DNA of 64,000 bases from Bacteroidales bacterium (GTDB lineage Bacteria; Bacteroidota; Bacteroidia; Bacteroidales; UBA3663). Positions within the stretch are counted from its first letter, which is position 1. Every line of letters starts with the position of its first letter. The DNA lies in contig JAFSKF010000031.1 of the NCBI GenBank assembly GCA_017449065.1, positions 32,847 to 96,846 on the forward strand, in the 5' to 3' direction. Under the pieces are notes generated by a model. It saw only the letters and a list, made by a program, of their open reading frames with translations, was not told the DNA's origin and made no database searches. Shown here piece by piece: positions 1 to 11,075 of the stretch. The position numbers and the translations under genes are program-made.

Positions 1-972
1 CTCGCGGTTCTCTTCTATGATCGGAAAGATAGTAGAACTCTCAATCGTTCTTAGATTCGATTTGCAGAGATTGGCGTCTTCAAGTGCGCAGAAAAGATAG
101 TTATAGGAACGATCTACATCTCCCCGGTCGAATAAATGCCCTGCCAACTCGGGCAATGCCATATATTCGGTGATGCCTGCACGGATATCGGCTATAGCAG
201 TAAGCACCAGATAACGTAGCTGAAGATCTGGCTCATTAATCCGTCCGTAAGCCTGCGACAAACGCGAGTACGCGAACAGACGCTGGGAATCGTTACAATA
301 AGTGAGCAAGTTGAGCAGCGTATCGATGCAGAGTGCATACTGACCGTTATCGTAAGCGCGATTGGTGCTGATAATAGTCCGATTCACAGCATCGGGTTCA
401 AGAAGCAGTAGGGAATCGTGATAGACAGCAGCCTGACGGCGGATTTCTCCACTCAATGTCGGCACTGTTCTCGATGTATAGTCGGCGCACCAATCCATCA
501 CAGCATGCATCACATTATAGTATTGCAACCTCAGTTCGTCGTCACAATTCTGCAAATCGAAATCCTGAAGAATATCGAAAGCCAGATGGTATAGTCCCAT
601 CATACCATACAGACGCGCTTCATCAAGACTCACGCTCAACTGCAACTTACGGTCGGACGGATATTCCGGCAACCGTTTGAGCCACATCAACGTGCTCATT
701 GCAGAATCCGTCTGATAGTGCAGATAGACATTATATCGCTGGTGAAGGGCCGAAATTCGCTCCTTTCCCACCTTTCGCAATGCCACACGCTGCAAACTGT
801 CAGCTTGGGCAGAACGTTTTGCCTGATACTCGGGTTTATTTAAAATGGCATCGTCCAGACACTTCAAGAGCATCTGGACGGAAGCATTTTCATCGACCCT
901 TGTTTGAGCCTGCACCCCTCCAAGGAACAGACTCAGACAAAAGCCTATAGAGAGAAATAAGCCTCTTTTCAT
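1..972 (-). CDS. SusR-like (DUF6377-type) regulator, 5' part only
   Basis: Reading leftward from the ATG at 972 gives 324 codons without a stop up to the window edge, so the 3' end is missing. The product opens with a signal peptide of about 22 residues (MKRGLFLSIGF...GGVQA) and a segment LLKCLDDAILNKPEYQAKR, followed by helical, TPR-like sequence. This opening resembles SusR/DUF6377 proteins, which have a periplasmic helical-repeat sensor, a membrane segment and a cytoplasmic DNA-binding end; those last parts lie outside the window and cannot be checked. Its ATG overlaps the TGA of the MFS transporter (ATGA, 969-972), so it is probably translationally coupled to it and is the last known gene of the leftward starch operon. 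The family call is from memory of sequence features. The inferred role is a maltooligosaccharide-responsive activator of this locus. Confidence 0.66.
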   Translation of the reverse strand, partial: MKRGLFLSIGFCLSLFLGGVQAQTRVDENASVQMLLKCLDDAILNKPEYQAKRSAQADSLQRVALRKVGKERISALHQRYNVYLHYQTDSAMSTLMWLKRLPEYPSDRKLQLSVSLDEARLYGMMGLYHLAFDILQDFDLQNCDDELRLQYYNVMHAVMDWCADYTSRTVPTLSGEIRRQAAVYHDSLLLLEPDAVNRTIISTNRAYDNGQYALCIDTLLNLLTYCNDSQRLFAYSRLSQAYGRINEPDLQLRYLVLTAIADIRAGITEYMALPELAGHLFDRGDVDRSYNYLFCALEDANLCKSNLRTIESSTIFPIIEENRE

Positions 973-2321
973 TCTTTATCTTTAATAATCCATACTGCCA
1001 AACTGCCGACCAGCAGCAAGACGCCTGCCAGCACCAGCATATTCACTTCCGGAGCCAGTTCGCCAGGAGTGGTGAAAAAGCCCAAAACAACACCACCCAA
1101 AGCAGCCGCTACGATTTGCGGCAGGCAAATGGTGCAATTGAACAAACCGAGATAAGAACCGACATGTCCGCCTTTCAGGGCATTGGTGAGGATGGTGAAG
1201 GGCAATGCGAGCATGGCCGCCCAACCGGCTCCAATCAGCAGGAACGAAGCAAACAGGGCATACTGGTTAGACAGGAACGAAACGGAGATGAACCCGATGC
1301 CACCCAAGACAAGCGATACAAAATACGCCATCTTAATGTTTTTGAAGCGAGGCAGTACCACTGCCCAGAGCATTGAACCGATGGCCTGAACGGCAAAAAG
1401 AACTCCAACCCAATCTCCTGCTGCATTGTATTGCGACGAAGTGGTATCGAGCACCACCTTACCTTCTTTCAAGATAGTTGGTGCATCGAAGGCAACGGTA
1501 GCTATCGAACCGGCGGTATAGGTCCACATATACATGAAAGCTGCCCAGCAGAAGAACTGAACCAATCCGACTGTCCAGAATGCAGAAGGAGCTTTGCGCA
1601 ACAATTCCAGGAATCCCGGTTCCTTCTCGGAAGACTCCGGCTCATCCACCGGATGATACTCATTGTATTCCTTCGGAGCATATTCTTTTACCAACAGCGA
1701 AGTGTAAACAACGCATACAATCAGAATTGCCGCTCCGATATAGAAAGCGAACTTCACCGTATCGGGCACTTCACCCTGAGGAGCAGTTCCCGACAAGCCG
1801 AAAGTGGCGAATAGCCAGGGGAAAAGATAGCCAACCAGCGAACCAGCATTACACAGGAACGACTGAATGGAATAGGCCGTAGTTTTCTGTTTCTCGTTCA
1901 CCATATCGCCTACCATCATCTTGAACGGCTGCATCGCCATGTTGATCGACGTATCGAGCAGCATCAGCATAACGGCACCGAAAATCATCGCCGTATTGAC
2001 ACTCATTCCCAATGAACCGGCATTAGGCAGGAAACACATCACCAGAATGGCGACCAGCGCTCCGACAAAGAGGTAAGGAATGCGCCGTCCCCAGCGCGTC
2101 CACGTCCGATCGGAATATTTGCCGACAAGCGGTTGCACAATCATGCCCATGATGGGTGGCAACAGCCAAAAGAAACTGAGAGAATGGGGATCGGCACCCA
2201 AAGTGGCAAAGATGCGCGAAATATTGGCGGATTGCAAGGCATAGGCAATCTGTACGCCAAAGAAGCCGAAACTGATATTGAATAGCTGACTGAATTTCAG
2301 GTCAGGGAGTTGTTTAGCCAT
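969..2321 (-). CDS. MFS sugar transporter, SLC45-like (maltose/maltooligosaccharide uptake)
   Basis: A 450-residue polytopic inner-membrane protein with about 12 hydrophobic segments. The loop after the second segment carries DRTWTRWGRRIPYL, the conserved charged MFS loop in the form seen in SLC45/GPH-like sugar:proton symporters. A central hydrophilic loop (about residues 215-240, rich in E, K and P) separates the two six-helix halves. It lies 31 bp downstream of malQ and overlaps the next gene by ATGA. The context argues that it brings short alpha-glucans made by periplasmic SusA, SusB and the GH13 lipoprotein into the cytoplasm, where MalQ acts. The exact substrate is inferred from context. 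Confidence 0.85.
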   Translation of the reverse strand: MAKQLPDLKFSQLFNISFGFFGVQIAYALQSANISRIFATLGADPHSLSFFWLLPPIMGMIVQPLVGKYSDRTWTRWGRRIPYLFVGALVAILVMCFLPNAGSLGMSVNTAMIFGAVMLMLLDTSINMAMQPFKMMVGDMVNEKQKTTAYSIQSFLCNAGSLVGYLFPWLFATFGLSGTAPQGEVPDTVKFAFYIGAAILIVCVVYTSLLVKEYAPKEYNEYHPVDEPESSEKEPGFLELLRKAPSAFWTVGLVQFFCWAAFMYMWTYTAGSIATVAFDAPTILKEGKVVLDTTSSQYNAAGDWVGVLFAVQAIGSMLWAVVLPRFKNIKMAYFVSLVLGGIGFISVSFLSNQYALFASFLLIGAGWAAMLALPFTILTNALKGGHVGSYLGLFNCTICLPQIVAAALGGVVLGFFTTPGELAPEVNMLVLAGVLLLVGSLAVWIIKDKE

Positions 2322-2352
2322 ATTCGAAACAGTTTATTGTGATACGATGGAA

Positions 2353-4656
2353 TTAACGATGTGCGGATTCTATCATTGCAGCAATACGATCGTTGAAGGC
2401 ATCCTGCTTCAGCAAATCCTCCAGTGTGAGGTGCATGCGATAGCGCCAGTAGTGACGCGGATTAGCAGGAATGTTGATACGCTCTGCCTGAGTATCCGGC
2501 AGACGCAAGTCGGCATCGATAGAAAGCCAATCCTGGAACGGCAGGATGCAGAAAAGTGACGGACAAGCCAGATGATCGAACACAATGTGTGCGCAGACCT
2601 CCGGAGTAGCTTCCTTCGGACATTCACCAGATTCGTGCAGCTCATTGTAGAAGAAATTGCGTGTCTGTTCAGCATCGAGTTCCCACCACTGGCGCAAGGT
2701 TTCCGTATCGTGCGTACCGGTGGTGCATACACTGCGCTCCGGATAGTTCCACACATGACCGAACATATCTTTCGGGTCCTTCGGCATACGCTGGATTTCG
2801 AGCGAAAGGATTTGCAGCTGGTTCATCACCCACGGCACACAATCCGGCACCATACCCAAGTCTTCGCCGCAGACAATCATCTGGGTGGCATCAATCAGGG
2901 CAGGCAGCTTACGCATCGCCTGATCGTACCAGAACTGATTGTGACGACGATAGAAATAATCGTTATAGAGGCGGTTGAATGCATCCTTCTCCCAACCTTG
3001 CAAGCGGGTATAGGTATAGTCGAGCTGGGCAGAAATACGCGGATGATACATACCCGGCGTTTTGTGGTCTTCTACAAACAGGACATTCGAAATAAGACTG
3101 TAAATGGTTTCTTTCAGATCGATGTCGCGCGGATCCTTTTTGCCCATAAAGAAACCTTCCACCTTACGCTGGTTGGAATAAGCCGGCTTCATGGTCCATA
3201 TATCGTCATGAGCGTGGTCGAGATAAGTCTCCTTGATATATTCAACAGGATCCTTTCCCTCGAGCCAAGTCGGATCTTCCCCCTGATAATGACGCAGCAA
3301 ACCGCCTCGCTGTTCGATAAGATCATCGTTGATGAAAGGAGTTGTCATAAATTCCTTCTGGAATCTGAGGCCATAACTTTCAATCTCCTGTGGCGACATC
3401 GGCAACGAAGGCGAGAACTGCCCCAGCAACCCGTGAACGGCAGTCGTCGGAATCTCCCAGATGCGGAAGAAGCCTAAGATATGGTCGATACGATAGGCTG
3501 AGAAATATTCCTGCATCTTGCGGAAACGGCGGAGCCACCATTGCAGCCCGTCGGCCTGCATCGCATCCCAGTTGTAGGTCGGGAAGCCCCAGTTCTGTCC
3601 ATTGGCGGAGAATGCATCCGGCGGAGCACCGGCAGAACCATTCATATTAAAATAGAAAGGTTCTACCCAAGCCTCAACCGACGCACGGCTGATACCGATC
3701 GGGATATCTCCTTTCAGAATAACATTATGTTCTCGCGCATAACTGGAAGCACCCAACAACTGGACGTGCAGTTGGTATTGCATATAATAGTAGAAGCAGA
3801 CATCAGCATAAACCGGTGACTTAGTGTCGGTATATGCCTTGATTTCATCGGCATTATAGACACGATGTTCTGCCCATACGGAAAACTCTGGCGTTCCGTA
3901 TGTATCACGCAGCACCGAGAAAGCCGCATAAGGACGAAGCCAGTTTTCGTTCTGCACGAAGAAATGCATATAACCGGCTGTTTGCATGCACTTCTTCCCT
4001 TCCTGCTCGAAAATGTCGCGCAAATAAGCACGTTTTGCCTTATTGACAGCTTCGTAATCAATCTGTTTGAGCGCGTTTAGCTCCAAACGTTTCTGCTCAT
4101 ATTCGGCGGCTTTTTTCTCATCCTTCAAGGCCGGCAACTGTCGCAAATCGATGTACTGCGGATGGAAAGCATAGATGGAAATAGAGTTATAGGGATAAGA
4201 ATCGGTCCATGTATTGCTGATCGTGGTATCATTGATTGGCAGAATCTGCACAGCCGTCTGCTTGGTGCGAACCGCCCAATCGATGAGCAACTTCAGATCA
4301 CCGAAGTCTCCCACTCCGAAACTGCCTTCGCTACGCAATGAGAAAACCGGCATAGCCACACCCGCCACGCGACGCGCATCGAGCCAGGCATCATCGAGAT
4401 ACAACTGTTTGCGCGATGAACTGATGTTCTCCAGCACATGTGCCATTACGTTACGCTCCTGCCGGACGCACTTGCCATCGCGGAAAATACCATACCGGTA
4501 AAGCAGCGGCAGACCGCCCTTAGGCAATTCGACATCGGCAGAACCTTGCCAGATAACACCATCGGTGGTAGAAAGAAAAAAAATCTGGTCGGCAATCATG
4601 ACGCCAACACTTTCGCCCCATGTGGTCCGATATTGGATTTTGAAATTGAGTTTCAT
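2353..4656 (-). CDS. malQ: 4-alpha-glucanotransferase (GH77, MalQ/DPE2-like) with one short N-terminal CBM-like module
   Basis: A 767-residue cytoplasmic enzyme without a signal peptide that disproportionates maltooligosaccharides by moving alpha-1,4-glucan segments. Residues 1 to about 85 look like a CBM20-type beta-sandwich (NFKIQYRTTWGESVGV), and the GH77 barrel follows. The catalytic residues are visible: nucleophile Asp391 in AYRIDHILGFF, acid/base Glu598 in VCGEDLGMVPD and transition-state Asp650 in TTGTHDTETLRQWW. Bacteroides and plant DPE2-type relatives usually carry two CBM20 modules and are longer (around 890 residues or more); here one shortened module remains. The gene lies between the GH13 lipoprotein (21 bp upstream) and the MFS transporter (31 bp downstream) in one leftward operon, which fits processing of imported maltodextrins. 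Confidence 0.93.
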   Translation of the reverse strand: MKLNFKIQYRTTWGESVGVMIADQIFFLSTTDGVIWQGSADVELPKGGLPLLYRYGIFRDGKCVRQERNVMAHVLENISSSRKQLYLDDAWLDARRVAGVAMPVFSLRSEGSFGVGDFGDLKLLIDWAVRTKQTAVQILPINDTTISNTWTDSYPYNSISIYAFHPQYIDLRQLPALKDEKKAAEYEQKRLELNALKQIDYEAVNKAKRAYLRDIFEQEGKKCMQTAGYMHFFVQNENWLRPYAAFSVLRDTYGTPEFSVWAEHRVYNADEIKAYTDTKSPVYADVCFYYYMQYQLHVQLLGASSYAREHNVILKGDIPIGISRASVEAWVEPFYFNMNGSAGAPPDAFSANGQNWGFPTYNWDAMQADGLQWWLRRFRKMQEYFSAYRIDHILGFFRIWEIPTTAVHGLLGQFSPSLPMSPQEIESYGLRFQKEFMTTPFINDDLIEQRGGLLRHYQGEDPTWLEGKDPVEYIKETYLDHAHDDIWTMKPAYSNQRKVEGFFMGKKDPRDIDLKETIYSLISNVLFVEDHKTPGMYHPRISAQLDYTYTRLQGWEKDAFNRLYNDYFYRRHNQFWYDQAMRKLPALIDATQMIVCGEDLGMVPDCVPWVMNQLQILSLEIQRMPKDPKDMFGHVWNYPERSVCTTGTHDTETLRQWWELDAEQTRNFFYNELHESGECPKEATPEVCAHIVFDHLACPSLFCILPFQDWLSIDADLRLPDTQAERINIPANPRHYWRYRMHLTLEDLLKQDAFNDRIAAMIESAHR

Positions 4657-4677
4657 GTTTGATAATGTATTAGATAA

Positions 4678-6411
4678 TTACTTCAATTCTTCTTCTTGTA
4701 AAGTCAAAACATCTTTTGCATTCACTTGATGAGACGTGCCGTTACGCTGGAAGAAATAAGGAGAATCTCCAAAGTTGGCAATCACGATCAGCACTTGCGA
4801 TCCCAACTTACGCTTAAAGGCAAAGATATTGTTATCGGCCATACTCGGTGTCGTGATATCGATAAGAGCACCGCTCTTGACTGCCGGTAGCTGAGCCAAC
4901 TTAAGAGCTTCTTCGTAGCGCTCGCGGATATGTTTATATCGGTATGGCAGTTGCGATTCATCCCAATCCACCTGGTGCCAGGCCTTCATACACTCCAGTC
5001 CCCAATAGTCAAAGATGGTGGTACGACCGTCTGCACTGCTGTAGCCCTCGGCATCCATAGCGGACTCGCCCAGTTCCTGACCGAAGTAGATCATGTACGG
5101 ATTCCGGTTTATCAGCAAACTTACATAAAGTGCAGGAATACCTGCTTCCGGTGTTTTGGCAAAAAACTTCGAAGCAATACGCTGTTCATCGTGGTTCTCC
5201 ATGAAATTAAGCATATGCGAACGGACCAAAGTATTACGATAGGTTCCTGTTTCTGTATAATGCTGGATAGCGTGCACATCTCGGCGGCCTTCGACCACTG
5301 CGCGGATGGAATCGTAGAACTCGACTTTGTTATACAGGTAATCGAAGTGGCCGTTCTCAATATATGACAAGTAGGCCTTCGGGTTATAGATTTCTGCAAT
5401 GAAAAGAGTGTTCGGATATTGTTCCTTAACGCGAGGAATGCAATACTGCCAGAATTCCACAGGAACCATTTCCGATACATCGCATCGGAATCCATCAACA
5501 CCCATTTCGCACCAGTACAGCAGAATAGCGGTCATCTGCGTCCAAGTGGAAGGAACAAAACGGACCGAACCGTCGGCATTGAGCCAGGCTTTCTCCTGCT
5601 GTCCATCCGGCAAGAAACGCACACCATAGTTCAGTTTGACCGTCTCATACCAGTCATCGACCGAAGGAACAGGAGACGAGAAAACATTGTTGCCAGTCAC
5701 CTTAGCAGGATTTTCCCGATAAACATTTGCATTCTTGCTTATCGGCGATTTTACATCCTTATCCAATTCGCTGTGAACTTCCTGCCAGACCAATGTCTGA
5801 TCAGGGAAATAATAGAAATTGTTGTGAATGAAGAATGCCTGATTGGTATCGTCGTGAGTACCCAAGTCAACAACCTCCGGAGGACAGGTCACGGAATGAT
5901 ATTCACGTGCAACGTGATTGGGAATAAAATCGATGATGACTTTCAAATCGGCTTCGTGAGTTCTTTCTACCAAAGCACGGAACTCCTGATTGCGCAAAGG
6001 TACGGAATCCGCCAAATCAGCACTCACGGCATAATAATCGCAAATAGCGTATGGAGATCCTGCATTACCCTTTACAACGGCAGGATTCTGTTTCGGTAAG
6101 CCATAGGCGCTCCAATCGGTTTTGGTCGCCTGTTGGATGATTCCGGTGTACCACACATAGTTGCATCCCAAACGTCTGATGGATTGCAGGGCTTCGGGTG
6201 TAATATCACTCATACGTCCGCAACCGTTTTGTTCGCGTGTACCATTATAAACGTTAGTGGTGTTGGTGTTGCCGAAAATACGGACCAACATCTGGTAGAT
6301 AATAATCTTGGGTTCGGCTTCAGGAACCTCTTCTTTTGTTTTTTCCTGGCAAGCTATACAAGCCAAGACCGCCAATACACAAAGTACTGAACCGACTAAT
6401 ACCTTTTTCAT
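4678..6411 (-). CDS. GH13 alpha-amylase-family lipoprotein (periplasmic side)
   Basis: A 577-residue GH13 enzyme from the ATG at 6411, which begins a clean lipoprotein signal (MKKVLVGSVLCVLAVLACIAC, with Cys18 or Cys21 as the modified residue). An in-frame ATG at 6444 would add 11 residues and is less likely. The GH13 triad is intact: nucleophile Asp311 (GVDGFRCDVSE), acid/base Glu340 (LFIAEIYNP) and stabiliser Asp408 (NFMENHDEQRIAS). It is the first gene of the leftward operon, about 90 nt after the predicted start site of the promoter at 6511-6541, with malQ 21 bp downstream. It is clearly paralogous to the signal-less GH13 at 30951-32645. The lack of acidic residues right after the Cys leaves open which membrane holds it. 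Exact specificity is unknown. Confidence 0.88.
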   Translation of the reverse strand: MKKVLVGSVLCVLAVLACIACQEKTKEEVPEAEPKIIIYQMLVRIFGNTNTTNVYNGTREQNGCGRMSDITPEALQSIRRLGCNYVWYTGIIQQATKTDWSAYGLPKQNPAVVKGNAGSPYAICDYYAVSADLADSVPLRNQEFRALVERTHEADLKVIIDFIPNHVAREYHSVTCPPEVVDLGTHDDTNQAFFIHNNFYYFPDQTLVWQEVHSELDKDVKSPISKNANVYRENPAKVTGNNVFSSPVPSVDDWYETVKLNYGVRFLPDGQQEKAWLNADGSVRFVPSTWTQMTAILLYWCEMGVDGFRCDVSEMVPVEFWQYCIPRVKEQYPNTLFIAEIYNPKAYLSYIENGHFDYLYNKVEFYDSIRAVVEGRRDVHAIQHYTETGTYRNTLVRSHMLNFMENHDEQRIASKFFAKTPEAGIPALYVSLLINRNPYMIYFGQELGESAMDAEGYSSADGRTTIFDYWGLECMKAWHQVDWDESQLPYRYKHIRERYEEALKLAQLPAVKSGALIDITTPSMADNNIFAFKRKLGSQVLIVIANFGDSPYFFQRNGTSHQVNAKDVLTLQEEELK

Positions 6412-6510
6412 GAGGGTACTGTTAAGGAGTGTTTTAATAAGCATTTCGTGTCCGGGAAAACACGATGGTTAATGTTTAATTATGTGTTTTAGTGTGGCTT
6501 TTACTGGCTG

Positions 6511-6541
6511 CAAAGTTAGGACGTTTTGAATGATTTTCCAA
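6511..6541 (-). promoter_or_regulatory. Bacteroidetes-type promoter of the leftward starch operon
   Basis: On the minus strand the -7 box is TAACTTTG (plus-strand 6511-6518), a full match to TAnnTTTG. Exactly 20 bp upstream is a -33 TTTTG (plus-strand CAAAA from 6539). It faces the susA promoter. Confidence 0.8.
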
Positions 6542-6569
6542 AATTTTTGAAGATTTTTCGTTAAAAATG

Positions 6570-6600
6570 TTGCATTTTTTGTTTGAAAAGCATATCTTTG
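6570..6600 (+). promoter_or_regulatory. Bacteroidetes-type promoter of susA
   Basis: The -33 TTG at 6570-6572 and -7 TATCTTTG at 6593-6600 are 20 bp apart, a consensus layout. The predicted transcript starts near 6607, so the in-frame ATG at 6583 lies inside the promoter and cannot be the start of susA. Confidence 0.82.
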
Positions 6601-6624
6601 CCCCGACTTTACTACCTATTTACC

Positions 6625-8472
6625 ATGTCTATGAGATATAAAAACCTTTTACTTACCTTTATGACAATCTTGCTTTCTGCCTCAATGGGACGTGCTGCTG
6701 CACCCAAACTCGATCACATGCACCCCTTGAACTGGTGGAGCGGTATGCAACACAACCGGATTCAGGTGATGATGCACGGAAAGGATATCGGAGATTGTGA
6801 TGTCTCGTTGGAAAATGCTCAGGATGTGCAGATAGTAAGCATCGAACGGGTTGAGAATCCCAATTATCTGTTCATTTACCTTGATTTGCAGAAAGCCCAA
6901 CCTCAGATTTTCAAGTTTTGCTTAACCAAACCTAACCGGAAAAAAGCCTATTTGATGCAGCCGTTCGAGATACAGGAACGCAGCGGAGAGAAGGTTGAGA
7001 CGTTCGGACCGCAAGATGTCGTCTATCTGCTTATGCCTGACCGTTTCATCAATGGCAACCAGACGCTCGACAATGTGCCAGGTATGGTCGAGCCACAAGT
7101 GGATTATCTGGATCCGCAGGATTTCGGACGACATGGAGGCGACCTTGCGGGCATCAGCCAAGCTCTGGATTACCTGCAAGAATTGGGAATTACAGCCATC
7201 TGGCCGACTCCCGTGCAAACCAACGACTGCACCTGCTCCTACCACGGCTATGCCATCTCCGATTACTATCACATCGATCCTCGCTTCGGTACCAACGAAG
7301 AATACCTGCAATTGGTGGAAGATTGCCATAAGCATGGCCTCAAAATGATCATGGATATGGTGTTTAACCATTGTGGCGCTGCCAATTTCCTGTTCACCGA
7401 TCTGCCGCAAAAGGACTGGTTCAGCTATCATACCGAATTTCATGAGAGCGTGCATCGTACAGCCTCTATCGGAGATCCCCATGCCAGCGATTGGGATCGG
7501 AAGCATACCGTTGACGGATGGTTTGTGAAACAGATGCCCGACTGGAATCAGCGGAATCCTCTGGTAAAAGACTATTTGATCCAATGCAGCATCTGGTGGG
7601 TGGAATATGCCCACCTGAACGGCTACCGGCAAGACACTTACCCCTATTGTGACAAATACATGATGCGAGACTGGTGCGTGGCACTCGATAAAGAGTATCC
7701 TGGGTTCAATATTACCGGCGAGACGTGGATCAACTCAGGTCCGGGCATCGCCTATTGGCAGAAAGACTCGAAACTCTCAGATTTTAACTCAGAGCTGAAG
7801 ACCATCATGGATTTCCCCCTGATGAACCTGATGAAAGAGGCATTGGATGAGGAAACCAATGATTACAATTCGGGCTTGATGAAACTCTACTACTATATTG
7901 CCGGCGATCGCATCTATGCCAACCCGCTCTATTTGCTCACCTTCCTCGACAATCACGATACCGACCGGTTCCAAACCACAGAACAGGAGTCTAATAATAT
8001 AAATAGGTATAAACAGGCACTTTTGCTCATTACCACATTACGAGGTATTCCTCAACTGTACTATGGCGACGAACTGGGGATGTTTGCCAGCAAGAAAGAC
8101 GGCGACGGATGGCTTCGTCAGGACTTCCCTGTCCCAGCTTTGGAGGCAGCCGGACGTTCTTCGCTGCAAAAAGAATATTTCGATTATGCCAAACGCCTGC
8201 TGAACTGGCGTAAAGGCTGCAAAGCAGTCCAATGGGGAGAATTGAAGCATTTCGCCTGCCAGAAAGGCTGCTATGTATATAGCCGTTCATTAGGCAACCA
8301 GCGTGTAACCGTTTTCATGAATGGCACCAACGAAGCTCAGACTCTTACCCTTGAGCGTTACGCAGAAGTGCTTCCTGCCTTCCGGGGAAAAGATATATTG
8401 ACCGACAAGCTGATAGATCTTTCTGGCACTCTGACGCTGCAACCCAGACAGTCTGTAGTGATTGATTTTTGA
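6625..8472 (+). CDS. susA: SusA-like periplasmic neopullulanase/cyclomaltodextrinase (GH13)
   Basis: About 615 residues, close to the usual SusA length. The start is set by the promoter at 6570-6600, so ATG 6625 (or 6631, six bases on) begins a signal peptide (MRYKNLLLTFMTILLSASMG) ending near RAAA. An N-terminal beta-sandwich (about residues 25-120) precedes the GH13 barrel. Numbered from 6625, the nucleophile is Asp337 (GYRQDTYPYCDK), the acid/base Glu366 (NITGETWIN) and the stabiliser Asp445 (FLDNHDTDRF). It should hydrolyse maltodextrins and pullulan-type oligosaccharides in the periplasm. It is the first gene of the rightward arm; susB downstream has its own promoter. Confidence 0.92.
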   Translation: MSMRYKNLLLTFMTILLSASMGRAAAPKLDHMHPLNWWSGMQHNRIQVMMHGKDIGDCDVSLENAQDVQIVSIERVENPNYLFIYLDLQKAQPQIFKFCLTKPNRKKAYLMQPFEIQERSGEKVETFGPQDVVYLLMPDRFINGNQTLDNVPGMVEPQVDYLDPQDFGRHGGDLAGISQALDYLQELGITAIWPTPVQTNDCTCSYHGYAISDYYHIDPRFGTNEEYLQLVEDCHKHGLKMIMDMVFNHCGAANFLFTDLPQKDWFSYHTEFHESVHRTASIGDPHASDWDRKHTVDGWFVKQMPDWNQRNPLVKDYLIQCSIWWVEYAHLNGYRQDTYPYCDKYMMRDWCVALDKEYPGFNITGETWINSGPGIAYWQKDSKLSDFNSELKTIMDFPLMNLMKEALDEETNDYNSGLMKLYYYIAGDRIYANPLYLLTFLDNHDTDRFQTTEQESNNINRYKQALLLITTLRGIPQLYYGDELGMFASKKDGDGWLRQDFPVPALEAAGRSSLQKEYFDYAKRLLNWRKGCKAVQWGELKHFACQKGCYVYSRSLGNQRVTVFMNGTNEAQTLTLERYAEVLPAFRGKDILTDKLIDLSGTLTLQPRQSVVIDF

Positions 8473-8590
8473 GTCGCAAAAGCTTGTATTTCTGTCTGGG
8501 AAACACTTTATTCCAATTCCTGTATGGTTATATTTTGCACAACATGAATGAAAACATAACCAATTGAAAATGAATTGCTATAACTTTTGA

Positions 8591-10912
<2,322 letters not shown>

Positions 10913-10995
10913 CAAAAAACAGTAAAACCATAATACAAACTTAAAAACAAAAATAATAATGTCTTGAAAAACAGAAAACACAAAACAAATTAATG

Positions 10996-11029
10996 ACTGT
11001 ATGGTCAGGCAAGGTTCTTGGCCGACAGT
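10996..11029 (+). other. Imperfect hairpin in the susB-susC gap
   Basis: ACTGT (10996-11000) and ACAGT (11025-11029) flank an inner CAAG-GTT-CTTG stem with GC-rich flanks. No U-tract follows, so it is not a standard terminator. The 163-bp gap is otherwise A-rich and has no consensus promoter, so it may be a processing or stabilising structure ahead of susC. Confidence 0.35.
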
Positions 11030-11075
11030 AGAGTACAACCTTTAACTAATATAATTAAACTAAACCAAAAACTAC

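Noticed and set aside
2572..3477. 301-codon open frame antisense to malQ
   Set aside because: GH77 catalytic motifs lie on the opposite strand; no domain in this frame.
10996..11029. Terminator between susB and susC
   Set aside because: The hairpin is imperfect and has no U-tract, so it was kept only as a structure of unknown role.
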